A stretch of DNA of 64,000 bases. Source: Selaginella tamariscina (Eukaryota; Streptophyta; Lycopodiopsida; Selaginellales; Selaginellaceae). Made by a program: the position numbers and the translations under genes. Below the pieces are notes generated by a model, which was given only the letters and a program-made list of their open reading frames with translations, did not search any database and was not told where the DNA came from. This document shows positions 41,201 to 54,312 of the stretch, in pieces; position 1 is the first letter of the stretch, and each line of letters opens with the position of its first letter. The DNA lies in assembly GCA_003024785.1 (NCBI GenBank), contig PUQB01000217.1, positions 12,501 through 76,500 on the forward strand, written 5' to 3'.

Positions 41201-43554
41201 AAACAAGTGAAATGGAGGGTGCTGAAGTTGAGCTGCTTAAGCTACTTAAGACACTGACCACTGTTGAGAGTGAGCTGCGTACGCTGAAGGAAACAACTGC
41301 ATATTTATCATCAGAAAATAATATGCAGCAAAAGAGAATTCAGGTAGTATACATTGTAAATTCTGTACACGCACATGCACACACACACACACCACTTACT
41401 ACTAATATACTCTATAGTAGATTAAAACTAATTTATATACACGTACATATCTTAGGAATTGGAAATAAAGAATGCAAGCTTGGAAGATGAGCTTGATGGT
41501 AAAAGGCAAATGATTCAAAGCTTGGATAGTGAACTGCTTGAAGTGAGCTCGCTTGTAGAGGGAAAGGTTTTTAGTTCTTCACAAAGGTAATATATGTGTG
41601 TTTTTATATATGCATTAGTGTGTGTATATATGTTTATATATTGTTGTAGGGGAGTGGAGGATTTAGACACAGTTTTGAAGGAAAGAGATGAGTTACATGC
41701 GGAGCTTTGCGATGTGCGTGAGAAGCTTCAAAAATCAAGAACGTGATAGAGGAGCTTGAACTTGCATCTGAAAAGTCTAGGAAGGTATGCACATATTCAT
41801 CTCAATTATTTATTGCGTGTGTGCGTGAGTGTGTATGGTGTGTATGTGTGTTGTATTCATTTATAACTGATTTTTGTGTGCAACAGTTTGCTGAAGAGCG
41901 TGAAGTTGTTTCTCATGAGAAGGATGAGGAAGTTAAGGTCCTTGAAAGGTCTGTGCAGGAGCTCGAGAGTACAATTACCACCATGGAGAATCAGGTATAT
42001 ACATGATTAGGTATATATAAGTAGGTCTGTGTTTGTGTAAACATATAACTTGATAAATGTGTGATACCCACATACAACATAGATCATACATATGTATTAC
42101 AAATGTGTATTAATATGGAGTGTCTTACAGATCGGTCTAGTTAAACGAGATTCTGAGATGCAGCGGATAATGAAGCAAGATTTGAAATGGAAATTCAGAG
42201 ATTAAGATCAGAATTATCAAGAACTAGAGTATCATTACAGACAGCTGATTATTCTGGGTATGTGCTATATATATATATATAATATATATATACACTACGA
42301 AAATTATAATATATATTTGTGCCCATTTTGTCTATGTACATCTTCACGTGCGGTGTGTGTGTGTGTGACTAACAATCGATGGTCTCAGGGTATGTGTTGA
42401 CAAGATCAGGTTGCTAAGGCTAGAGGAAGAGGTTGAGAGCTTAAGGGAAGACTGTATCATGAAAGATGCACAGGTATCTCTCTCTAGACTCACTCACACA
42501 CATTGTATGCATTTAACACTGTCTTCTTTCAGATAAACTCATTGAGGAAACATGTATCAGAGCTCATGGATACAGCCACCAAAGAAGCCTGCGCATATAG
42601 AAGAAAGGTATGAAGAAATATGCATTCTGTCGATTGTGTATATATTAACTATGTAATATAATATACATGAATTTGTATATGATTTCAATGTAATTAAAAA
42701 TAGTTATTTCAGATAAAGCGTTTAGAAGCGTCACTTGAGACGAGATGCATTCCAAAGACAGTTGGTACTCAAAAAGGTTACCATCACTTAATGCAATGCA
42801 TCTCTACTAAACATGATTATATACACAATCACATACATTAATTATGATTTTACTTACGCATTTTAATGATATAACTTATTAAACGCATGGACACACATAT
42901 ACACTACACACACATATATAGAATATGACACATGCAAATGATATCTATATTAAATGCACAGATAAAGCCAGTGTAAAAGTTAAAGGGTCAGGCTCTCCAT
43001 TTAAATGCATGGGTCTGGGTGGGATTAGTACAGAGATTAACGAGGAGCTTTCCACTAATAAACGGCGAGTTGAAGAACTTGAGGCCGTAGCCTCTGTACG
43101 TGAGAAAGAGGTAACATACACATACGTGTGTATATACAGTGTGTGCACGTGTGCGTGTGTCTTCATAATCTTGATAAAGTAATTTAGTAACCTTCATTAT
43201 ATATTAAATGATGAGTAGTACTCTCTCTCTCTCTCTCATACACAAACACCCACGCACGCACGCACATGTTATGTTTTATTCAGGTATTTATGTTGAATGC
43301 AAAGCTAGCTCAAGCAGAAAGCATGACATACGATGTTTGAGGGATTTATTAGAAGTCAAGCAGGAGATTTCAAGTTTTGTGGTAAGTGTGTGTTATGTTA
43401 ATAAATGTATGCATGAATATGAAATAATGTGTTATTTTAACATATATATTATATTATATACAATATATTAAATTTCAAATATATATCCTTTATCCATTTC
43501 CAGCATACTCAGCCGTCAGATGAGAACCAAACCCGTGGGATCTCAGTTTTGTAG
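34092..43554 (+). CDS. Kinesin-12 family protein (phragmoplast-associated type)
   Basis: Plus-end-type kinesin of the plant kinesin-12 group (PAKRP/KIN12), which acts at the phragmoplast during cytokinesis. Start [17 protein letters not shown] at 34092; exon 2 is 34532-34779. The motor domain begins at about 34945 ([13 protein letters not shown]), with SYNSC-like and P-loop motif [16 protein letters not shown] (split at 35275/35378), [16 protein letters not shown] (about 35605), switch [10 protein letters not shown] (about 35917), switch [11 protein letters not shown] (about 36106) and [14 protein letters not shown] (about 36460). The neck follows [16 protein letters not shown] (about 36680). 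From 37000 on, more than 20 short exons encode Glu/Lys/Leu-rich coiled coil, ending at the stop 43552-43554. One-base frame breaks, each explainable by one missing or extra base, occur at about 35956, 41730-41734 and 42173. Total length is estimated at about 1,500 residues. The first two exons and the leader are duplicated inverted at 61205-62222. Confidence 0.9.
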
Positions 43555-46500
43555 TATAGCAAAAGGCGTGTATATTAGTTTCTCTTTGTAAAAATCATTT
43601 ATTTAATTATTTTATTTGAATATGTAGTTCTCACAAATTAAATTAAAAAAGATAAAGGAGAGGAGATTACCATTTCTTTATAAAATATCATTATTAATAT
43701 AATCAAATTTATAGATAATATTTACATAATAATTAACATAATCTAATTTTTAAGAAAACGAATAGATAAAAATTAAGGCATACATATGAATATACATAAA
43801 CATTAATATATTAACATGTACTTCAATTGTATAACTTAACAATGTGATATTATAATCCAATATTACCAAATGATTTAATAAGTTACAAAAGATTCAAGAA
43901 ATGTTTATTTATTTTAAACATATAATCACTACATCAATGTTATAGGTGAATTTTTATTCTATATAGTTAAATATATTTGAACATACAGTACATAAGATTG
44001 AATAATGTTGTTATTTGTTATGTACTTTAACTTATATTTAAGTAATTAATTTATGAAACTTTAAACATATTTAAAATTATCTACCTCAATAATATCTTAA
44101 CCAAATCCAAATTAAGATAAAAATTATAAAAAAGTGTAAGTAAAATCAGGTAATTTATAAAATTAAATTAGTAAGTTATATTTATATTTAATAAGTGATT
44201 TTTATTATAAATTATTGAAGACTATTTAAATTATATACGATTGAAAATTTAAATGTTACATTTGTTAGTTAAAGACATTGGTGAGTGTTATTTATTATTT
44301 TAAAAATGTTGTCAATGGTCAGTTTTATTTAATTTTATTTGACTTTCATAGATATATTTAAAATAAATCAAAAAGTTCATAAATAACCAGCTTAGTTAAA
44401 TAAGATTATAAATTCAAGAATAAATAATTTCTTAAATGTTTTAAAAGATTTATAAAATTATAAAAACGTCACATATAGGATGTTATTATACTCTTTAAAT
44501 TATATTATATTTAAATGTAATTATTTTGCACACACAATTTAATATAATATATATATTTGTTCCCATAAGACTTTTTGTAAACATCAAAATATAAGATGAT
44601 GTATATTATTTATATTAAAAAAATAACAAATAAAAACTTTAAGAGTACTTGAGTGAGTTATATTAATGTGTATTATTTAATACTCAAATGTATTTTTAAG
44701 AATTATAGATGTATATAAAAAGGTAAATGTTTTTTCTCATATAATTTATCTTGCATGTTTTATAATTATAATACTGCTTTTCAATTTACTTATAAATGCT
44801 ATTTATAAGTTATAATTTAATAAACACTTTTTATAAAAAATTCATTCGCACACAGAAGAATTATTTAACTTTAATAACAATTTAAATTATAGCTAATTTT
44901 TAACATTATTCAATTTGCATAACATTCATATAAATAAAATAAAATAAACAAAGCAATTGTGTTATTTCAATTCAATGTGCATGTGTATAGGTTGTATGCA
45001 CATGTGTGTGTATGTGTATATGTATGTGTGCAAGTACATATGCACACATGTAAACACAATCCATGTGTATGTGTATATATCATATAAAGATATTGGCATG
45101 AAAGTAACAATCCTTATCATAAAGCAATTAATATTATGGTAAATAAAAATGCTTTTAAGTATAAATCAAATTATACTCTTTTATATCTAAAGTTAAAAAG
45201 GGATGTCTTAATGAAAATTAGTTTTAATTTTAATTTATTTAAAAACTAATAAATTAGTTAAAAGTTATTATTATTCTTGAAAAAACTAATTAAACAACTT
45301 AATAAGCCATTTACATCAACCTTTATCTTTATTTTTGTTATGTAATTGTAATAAGAGTTAAAAATGAATTTTGTTCACATTATATTTACATACAAACACT
45401 TAATTTATTAAAGTAAAATTTTTAAGTAAATATGTGTTTACATATAATTATTTAAACTCTAGGCTTTTGATTTTATATAAATGTATATAATATATTAATT
45501 ATTATACATATAAAGAGTTAAACATCAATATGATATATTATAATACAATATTATAATGAAACCATTTAAATATTACTTAAACATGTTGTAGAGAGAAAGG
45601 AGAAAGAAAATCATTAATACTTTGATTATAAATTAAATTTTAACATGAATTTAAAATAATGTTCATGTAAATTTGTATTTTAATATGTTATCATTTTATT
45701 AGTGGTAAAATTTAATAGAATTAATAACTAATAATTAACATATTTAACATACATGTTAACATTGTAAATAAACATGAAATTTTACTAGATCATTATTTAT
45801 TATATAATTATATATAACTATAATATAATTTACATAACTATGAGTATATAAATTATATATCAAAATGTATAATTGCATTATATACGTGTGTGTGTGCACG
45901 CTCCCATGTGCGTGTGTATAAGTATATATAACTACTTATACTAATTGTAAAATTGTAAAATTTTAAATTGTGTTAAATTGTAAAATAAAGTGTTTTTTTA
46001 TTTAGTTAAAATAAAATAAGTGTTAACATCCTAACCACTTTAGCATTAATAAACCTTTAAAAGTTCATTTAAAAAAATAATTAAGATCATTAGTCACCTT
46101 TATTAATTCTAAAGATTTTTAATTTAATATGAATGACATGCATTTTTGAATTTAAGGGTCGATGTGAAAAAAAAGATGTTTAATGATCATTAAATAAACA
46201 TGATCTGTTATATCTATGTTACGAAAAATTAATATACTCCTAAATCTTATCTCACAAGTAAATTAAATAAACTTTAATATATAAGAAAAAAATTAAAACC
46301 TTTAGAAGTTTTGAATTTATATATAGATTTACTTTTAAATTAAGAAATGTACATATATTAATGGTTTTTAACTTTAAGACAACCATTTAAACTTATATTA
46401 TGATAATTATACCAAAAAAACTTATAGTATTTAAGAATATTTACTTATTCATAATATTTATGATAATTTATTAAATATTAAATTTTATATTATATTGCAA

Positions 46501-47693
46501 CATATATATTAATTGAAACTGTTCTAAATTCAAATATCATAAAGTGCAAAATTTATAAAATACATTTCAAGGTTTAATTTTAAACCGTATGAAAATTGAA
46601 AATAATATCCCTATGATATATAAAATAATTATGAGATGTATATTCAAATATTATAAAGTATAAGGGGTAGAATTCAAAATTAACATATATGTAATGAATA
46701 ATGTTATTATTTAATTATGCACCTTGAAACTTAATAATGTTATAAAATAAGTATAAAATTAAATAGTAATAGTATGAGATTTATTTAACATAGTTAAATT
46801 TAATTTAAGTAATTTTACATTCACATGCATGTTATCTATCTTATTTTTCTTAATAAATGAAGTTAACTATGACTTTAATTTAATGGGCTAATTAAAGTCA
46901 TTAAATACTCGTTAGTATTATTAAATATGAAGAAGTATATTTTTTCTTATAAGCAAATATGCAATATATTATTAAATTCAAGGCTTAATTTTTAACGTAG
47001 TGCTTTTTCATTATTTTATAATAATTGATAGTAATAAAATAATAATAGAATATTTAAACAATAAAAACTATACATTCCATATATAACGTACTACTTTAAA
47101 ACTTTAAATTTATAATTAAGTAATATTAATAATTGAGATAAATTATAATAAAATAAATATTATAATAAAAGATAAATTTATAATATAAGCAATTCTAAAT
47201 AGAATATTCTCTTTAAAATGAAATATTTTTTTGTAAACTCTTTGTTATATTTAACTTATATATAATAAAAACAAGAAAGAGAATATTCTCTTTCAAAGAA
47301 ATTTATTTTAACTCGTAAACACTTATTATATTTATAAGCTGGTTTATACATAAAAAAACACAGTTATAAATATAGCCAATACATACACATACATATAAGT
47401 ATGAATACAACTCAGTAGACGTACTTGTGTATTCAAACATGTGTATTACATAAGCTCATCTGTAAGGCGGAAATTGTCTACACATTTAATTTAACTACGG
47501 TATCAAACCAAATTATTCTGTAATGTGTACATGCTCTAATAATGTATATAGATTTGTGTATCGAAACAAATATCCTACATACATATCATATAAATCTGTA
47601 TATACACACAAGCACACATACTGAGTAAACGATAAAGCAAAAATAGTGAGTTTAAGACAGGCAAATAAAGCAAACAGAGTGGAATATATATCA
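43555..47693. other. AT-rich gene desert, almost without microsatellites
   Basis: About 4 kb with no supportable gene. Base composition is extremely AT-rich, and dinucleotide microsatellites are sparse apart from a small (TG)n-like patch at 44980-45060 and about 45890. No transposon protein, terminal repeat or RNA gene was recognised. Confidence 0.7.
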
Positions 47694-48774
47694 TTAGACT
47701 CTGAAACCTCGGCTGTTACGACGACCACGAGCCTTCTCAAACTTACGGCCCTTGCACGCACGTATGGCTTGGTGTGGCTGTGTGGAACACCGGGTGCCGG
47801 CCCGAAGTGCTTTACGGCCTCACGGGCATTCTTCCTACCCCTCACCAAAATCTGCATATATGTATGTATATATACACATGTGTGATATAATATAAATTGA
47901 CTTACCGTGTTAGAACCGGTAGGAGCACGGAGCGCCAGCTGATCGAAGGTTAAGCATTCACCACCAGCGTTCGGATCCGAGCACGAGCAGTAACGGGTGA
48001 AACGCAGAGCTGCCAACCTTGAGTGTCGGCACATCAAACAGCCTCGGGTCGTCCGTAATGGTTCCAACAACGACGGCTATCTTGTCCTCCTGCACACATT
48101 TCTCATCGTTATGCATATGCTTATGTATATATCTGTGATGTTATTCTACAATGCAAATGATAATCAATGCCATCAGAGACGCACTACATAGTTTTTCTCC
48201 TCGAGCCCACCGGCTCTCAAAGCCCATGGGCAAATTCAATGTGTTCATCACTTGGCATTACAGGGATACACTCATTAAACTAAACAAACAATGTTAAATG
48301 TAACGATGCCCCAACAGCTTAAGTTAACAAATTATAATGGCCATTGAATATAAACGGAACACAGAGTATTCAGGTACCTTGCCCTCCATGGTCATGCTAA
48401 GACGAGAGAGAGATAGTGGCGGCTGATTTGTCCTGCTCATGAACAGCCGCTTAAGGATCACGGCGTTAAAATTGCTCTGCGTCCGCCTGGCGAGGAACCG
48501 GAATAGCTATAAACGTAAAGATTGTTAGAAATCATGGATTGGAACAACTCTTCACCATTCAAAAGATCAGATTTTACAGCAACATTCAAAACTTAAGAGA
48601 TTTTTCAGCGATTTCAGTAGTTTTCCCACAGCGCTAAATCGAAGAACGGAATGAGATCTAACCGAAATGCAGAGAGCTAACCTTGACGAGAAGCTTGAGG
48701 TAGACATTGTTGCTCTTCGGTGCCGTGCGCCTTGTCTTCTTGCTCCGTCCGCCCGCCTCCAAGTCGATACCCAT
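47694..48774 (-). CDS. RPL18: 60S ribosomal protein eL18 (RPL18)
   Basis: Large-subunit ribosomal protein. Four exons on the minus strand: 48774-48682 ([19 protein letters not shown]), 48506-48378 ([20 protein letters not shown]), 48089-47906 ([27 protein letters not shown]) and 47851-47694 ([20 protein letters not shown]). Introns are GT-AG. The last exons need about four one-base corrections: an extra base in AA at 48015-48016, a compensating pair around 47960-47990, and one near 47750. After these the conserved C-terminus ends at the stop 47696-47694. AAACCCTA telo-box-like motifs precede the start (about 48790-48815), as is usual for plant ribosomal protein genes. It is either the true gene with sequence errors or a young pseudogene; conservation of introns and promoter favours the former. 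Confidence 0.88.
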
Positions 48775-48788
48775 CTTGACGGCGGCTC

Positions 48789-48815
48789 ACAAACCCTAGC
48801 CAAAACCCTATTCAA
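48789..48815 (-). promoter_or_regulatory. Telo-box-like motifs of RPL18
   Basis: Two copies of AAACCCTA (reading + strand: caaaccctagcc and aaaaccctattc) lie 15-40 bp upstream of the RPL18 start codon. Telo-boxes are a known element of plant translation-apparatus gene promoters. Confidence 0.6.
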
Positions 48816-48905
48816 TTTGCCCTAGTATATCAAAATAAGATGGACGGTTCAGATGACACTTATAATTAATACAGTGAAATCCAGTTACCCTCTTAATAAT
48901 ATTCA

Positions 48906-48978
48906 GCCGGCCTAGCTCAGTTGGTAGAGCGCAAGGCTTTTAACCTTGTGGTCGTGGGTTCGATTCCCGCGGCCGGCG
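48906..48978 (+). tRNA. tRNA-Lys (anticodon UUU)
   Basis: Complete cloverleaf: acceptor GCCGGCC pairs with GGCCGGC, D-arm GCTCAGTTGGTAGAGC, anticodon stem CAAGG/CCTTG around loop CTTTTAA (anticodon TTT), T-arm GTGGG-TTCGATT-CCCGC, discriminator G. There is no intron and no encoded CCA. Internal A box (TAGCTCAGTTGG) and B box (GGTTCGATTCC) are present. It lies between RPL18 and the PLS-class PPR gene. Confidence 0.97.
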
Positions 48979-49127
48979 GCCTTTTAATCATGAACAGTTA
49001 AGGGCAGTGATTATGCTGACCTGGCACAGTCGGCACGTATACACGAACGGTATGATTATACTGATCTGGCATAGTGGACGGTTATAAACTTATCTGACGT
49101 GGCAATATTATATAATGAAACTTTTAT

Positions 49128-51243
49128 ATGTACTTCTATATATTGATGAACAACCATGGATTGCTTATTGCACACGAGGAAAACATACGTCTTCCAGAGA
49201 GTAAGACGTGCAAGGAGCGACCCAAGACTGTCCCAGAACTGGTTGCAGCACTGAAGCAATGTATCAAACACAGGGACTTACAAGGCGGGAAGAAGCTACA
49301 CAAAGAGGCAGTGTCTTCCGCCTCCCACACAAACAACTACGTAGCGACTGCTTTGATCAACATGTACAGCAAGTGCGGGAGCATCTCGTGTGCCCGAGAT
49401 GTCTTTGAGAACATGTCTCACCGGCATGTTATTACATGGACTTGTCTGATTACGGGATACGTGGAGAATGGGGAAAGCTCTGCTGCTACAGACTTGTTCA
49501 TGAGCATGGACTGTAAGCCAGACACATACGCATACGCTGCTGTACTTAAGGCGTGTGCGTGCCTTGCGAGTACCAATAAGGAGTTATGTCTTAAGAAGGG
49601 GAAAGCCATTCATGAGCAGCTGAGAGAAACGGACTCGACTCCGACGTATATGTAGCAACCACGCTGGTCGATATGTACAGAAAGTGCGGGTGTATGTTAC
49701 ACGCTCGAGAGGTTTTCGATCGGATGACACACAGGGATGTTATTACATGGAACTGTCTGTTACTGGGATACGTGGAGAATGGGGAAGCCTCTGTTTCTAT
49801 TGAGTTACTCACCAACATGGATTGTGAAGCGAATTCTGTAACGTTTGTGGCAGCGCTGAAGGCATGTACACGGCTTGGATGTCTAGAGAAAGGGATGGCT
49901 ATACATAAACATATCAAGGAGCATGCGTGTGATATTAACATAGTCGTGGGGAATACCTTATTGGACATGTATAGTAAATGCGGAAGCATGGGTATGCACA
50001 AGGTTTCTTCGACAAAATGGTGTGTAGAGATGTAGTCTCGTGGACTGCACTCATACTTGGATACGTGGAGAGTGGGAAAAGCCTGTTGGCTCTCGAGTTG
50101 TTCAGTAATATCGAGTGCGAACCAAACTCTGTTACATATACTGCTGCACTCAAGGCGTGTGGGGAGCTTGGGAGTGTGGAGAAGGGGATGGCTATTCATA
50201 AACAAGCGAGGGAGCGTGGGTTTGATAAGGAGTTAGTCGTGGGAAACACGCTGTTGGATATGTATGGTAAGTGTAGTAACATGCTTCTTGGCTCGGTACG
50301 TTTTCGATCATATGCTTCGTCGGGACGTCGTTTCCTGGACTTGCCTCATTATGGGATACGGAGAAAGCTCGAGAGCTATGGAGCTTTGTATGAGTATGGA
50401 CTGTAAGCCGGACTCGGTTACATATGTAGCTGCACTTAAGGCGTGTGCAAGCCTTGCTTGTTTAGAGAGCGGCTTCGCGATTGATAAGCAGATAAGAGAG
50501 GACGGACTGGATATGAGCATCTCCGTGGCGAACACGTTGATAGACATGTATAGCAAGTGTGGGAGCATGGTATCTGCGAGAGATGTCTTTGATGGGATGT
50601 CATATAGGGACTCGGTTTCATGGACGTGTGTGATTATGGGGTACGTTCTTAATGGGGAGAGCTCGGTAGCTCTGGACTTGTTCGCGAGAATGGACTGTCT
50701 GGGGAACTCTGTTACGTATATGGCTGTGCTCAAGGCATGTGGAAACATGGCTGCGTTACGAGACGGTAAGCTAGTACACTCTCAGATATGCAAGCTTGGT
50801 TTAGAGCGCGATGAGGTTATATCGAACTCTCTGGTGGACTTCTATGGGAAGTGCAGTGACATGGCGGCGTCCGAGGACGTGTTTAACTACATGGAGACCC
50901 GTGAGATTGTGTCGTGGAATGCCTTGGTAGCGGGTACAGTGCGCTCGGTAACACGGTACGGGTTTTCGGACTGGTAAGTGAAATATGTGAGGCTGGGTTA
51001 AAGATGGATGGGATTACGTTCACTTGCATTCTTACTGCTTGCAGTCACGCCGGTATGGTTGAAGAAGGAACAAGTGTTTTCGGTCTATGTCTAAGTACGG
51101 TGTTACTCCGGAACTGGATCATTATACGTGCGTGGCCGACATGCTTGCACGAGCGAACAGGGTGCAGGAGCACTCTCTATTGTTCAGTCTATGCCATTTC
51201 AAGTCGACATTGTCGCCTGGACTACTTTAATAAGGTCCTGTAG
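49128..51243 (+). CDS. PLS-class pentatricopeptide repeat protein, single exon, frame-broken
   Basis: Plant PLS-class PPR protein, an organellar RNA-binding factor. About five to six repeat triplets are recognisable by DMYSKCGS, 'RDVVSWT', 'YVENGESS', 'MDCKPDSVTY' and 'ALKACA' motifs. The C-terminal part reads CSHAGMVEEG and then ELDHYTCVADMLARANRVQE and ends with VAWTTLIRSC, just before where an E domain would begin; no E+ or DYW domain follows. The reading frame changes about six times (near 49633, 49990, 50287, 50950, 51090 and 51180), each time with the PPR consensus continuing in another frame, which fits single-base errors or recent decay. Repeats are unusually alike, suggesting recent internal duplication. 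No introns are seen. The start at 49128 is the first in-frame ATG and a targeting peptide is not obvious. Confidence 0.8.
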
Positions 51244-51375
51244 TAAATAATAATGTTTATTACAGATAAAGTTGTCACCAGATTTATTACAAAAAAAAAT
51301 GATATTCAATATTGTATATGAATTTATAATTAAATAATAATCTGTATTTATGTTATTTATACATAAACTATGTAG

Positions 51376-52804
51376 TTATGTTTTATTGGGTGTATTGTTT
51401 TCAGAACTGTCTGAGTCGCTCTTCACCTCTTTAATAAGCTCTCCTTTCTTATCGTGTTCCTCCATCCTCATCTTTCTTATGTCTGCCTCGAGCGTTTCCT
51501 CAACTCTTTGGGATTTCAAAAGGGTTACTACCTCTTGCATTGTGGGCCTGTGCTCCGGCAAATTCTGTGCACACAAGGCTGCCACCTATGTGTATACACA
51601 CACACAAACGTTAGCTAGCATATATTGTAGGGTCCTTAATGATTTAGGGTTTAAGATTTAGGGTTAAGGGTGGTAGTTTATTTATAATCTTGATTTTTAC
51701 GTAGACAAAGATGTATAATCATGCATGCATAGTTGAAACACCTATCAACACCTTAAACACTGCACATGCACACATTATACTTGTATATATATTACATATA
51801 CCATGTAATCAACATATTAAGTGTATGTTAGATATAAATATGTAAATACCTGTATTAATCTCACAAGCTCCTCCATATCATAGTTATTGTCAAGCTTAGG
51901 ATCGGCTAACTCCTCAAACCTGCGTTCCATGATTAAGGGTGCAGCCCATTGTATTATGCTCCTCTTCTTGCCCGGCCCGATTTTTTCTATTGGCTTACGT
52001 CCGGTTACGAGCTCCAGTAGTAATATACCAAAACTATACACGTCACAACTCTCTGAAACCTTCCCCACATTGCATATCTGGAAAATATTATTTTAATTTA
52101 ATAAATCATTTATATTATTATTATTATTATTTTATAAAAATTCGCAATTACTTACTCAGGTGCAAGATAACCGAGTGTCCCTTTGACACGTGTAGTGAGA
52201 TGGGTTACACCATCTGGGATGAACTTTGCAAAACCAAAATCAGCAACTTGTGCTTCAAATTTGGAGTTTAATAATATATTGCTGGCTTTTATATCTCTGT
52301 GTATTATATGAGGATTTGCGTGTGGTGCAAGTACCTATAAATAATAAATAATTAATATATATATATGTATATTATATATGTGTATATTTTAGTAATAAAT
52401 AATTTAAAAAAATCATTATTATTATATTATTATTATTATTATACAATGCATGTGTATGCATATGATATATATGTGTGTATACATAACCTATACATAAATA
52501 CATAAATATACAATGCATGTGTATCTATATAAATGTGTGTATTACATCACCTAATAGATTTCATAACAATGCATGTGTATGTATATAATAATATGTGTGT
52601 TTCACTCACAAACTATACAAAAATAATAAAAATAGTATCAACGTATAGATAATAAAATATTTTATTATTATTATTATACAATGCATGTGTATCTATATAA
52701 TTTTAAATATGTGTGTATTACACATAACCTATACAAAATACATAAAATTAAATATTAACTTATAGATAATAATTTTTTTCTTTATTATATATGTATGTAT
52801 GTAT

Positions 52805-52837
<33 letters not shown>

Positions 52838-53139
52838 TACACATAACCTATACAAAAATACATAATAACTATCGACGTAAGACATAAAATTTTATTTATT
52901 ATTATTATACAATGCATGTTATATATATATAATGTCATGTACGTGTGTATTACACATAACCTATACAAAAAGTACAATAAGATCTTTCATTATTATTATA
53001 TTATATAATGCATGTGTATAATATATATATATATACAAAAAAAAAACATAAAAATAAGTTTCAACGTAATAGATAAAAAATCTTTCCTTCTTGTTGTTGT
53101 CATTATTATTATTATTATCCAATGCATGTCTATGCATAC

Positions 53140-53171
<32 letters not shown>

Positions 53172-53183
53172 ATATATATATAT

Positions 53184-53216
<33 letters not shown>

Positions 53217-54279
53217 TATAACCTATACAAATACATAAACACACACACATACGCGAGTCCTTCTGCAGATCCAATGGCAACGTTAACTCTTCTATGCCAA
53301 TCCAGATGAAGTTCAGAAGAGAAGTGACCATGCAAATGAGATAAGAGGCTTAAATGAGGCATATAATCGTAAACAATAAGCCTCTCTTGTCCTTCAGCAC
53401 AGTAACCACGGAGTTTAAGGAGGTTTTGTGGTTTAACCTCCCTAGGGTTTCCACTTCCACTGCAAATGACATCTCATTCGTTGTATTCATCACCTTTAGC
53501 CTTTTCACTGCAATCTGTTACATTAGTTAATATACACACATATGCACGCAGGTGTACGTATGTCTATGTGTGTATATATTTTATATAGTGTATACAAATA
53601 CAATTTAATAATATATATAATTAATTATACTAAACAATAACATACGCACATAGACATACGTAACCTGCGTGCACATGTGTATATATATTAACTAATTTGA
53701 CAGATTATTTTATATGTATACTTATCTACTGAGTACACACATATTGTATACACATGCAACTATGGGTGTGTTATATATTACATATGTACGTATAATGTAT
53801 ATACTTATTAATCTTTTAGTTATATAAAATATTAATAAAGATAATATGCACTTGAATATGCATTGTGTATAAAATGTATATATAATATTTAACTATCTAT
53901 CTATATATATCAGAAATTTATATAGCATATGCATTGCACAAGGGAATGTAAAACAGATCATCATCGTCGTTTACACAAAATATACATATACATATATTCA
54001 TTTAATTTTACTATAAAAATATATATACATATTGTAATGTAACTACGTAGATTACCCTGGTAATGAAGTATATACAGGTTAATTATTAATTATAAGATAA
54101 TTTATTTGAACTATCTTATAAACCCATAATAAATTATCTTATAATTATAAGATTAACCTTGTATATACCTTAATTACTAAGGTAACCTACATATTTACCG
54201 TAGTTATCTTACAATATAAATTTCAGTATATACATTCGTATTCATGTTTGTTCATGTTCTTTGTGAATGTATATATATA

Positions 54280-54312
<33 letters not shown>

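Noticed and set aside
47513-48070. A 185-codon minus-strand frame as one protein
   Set aside because: It is an artefact of reading through the RPL18 exon 3-intron-exon 4 region and past the true stop in a shifted frame.
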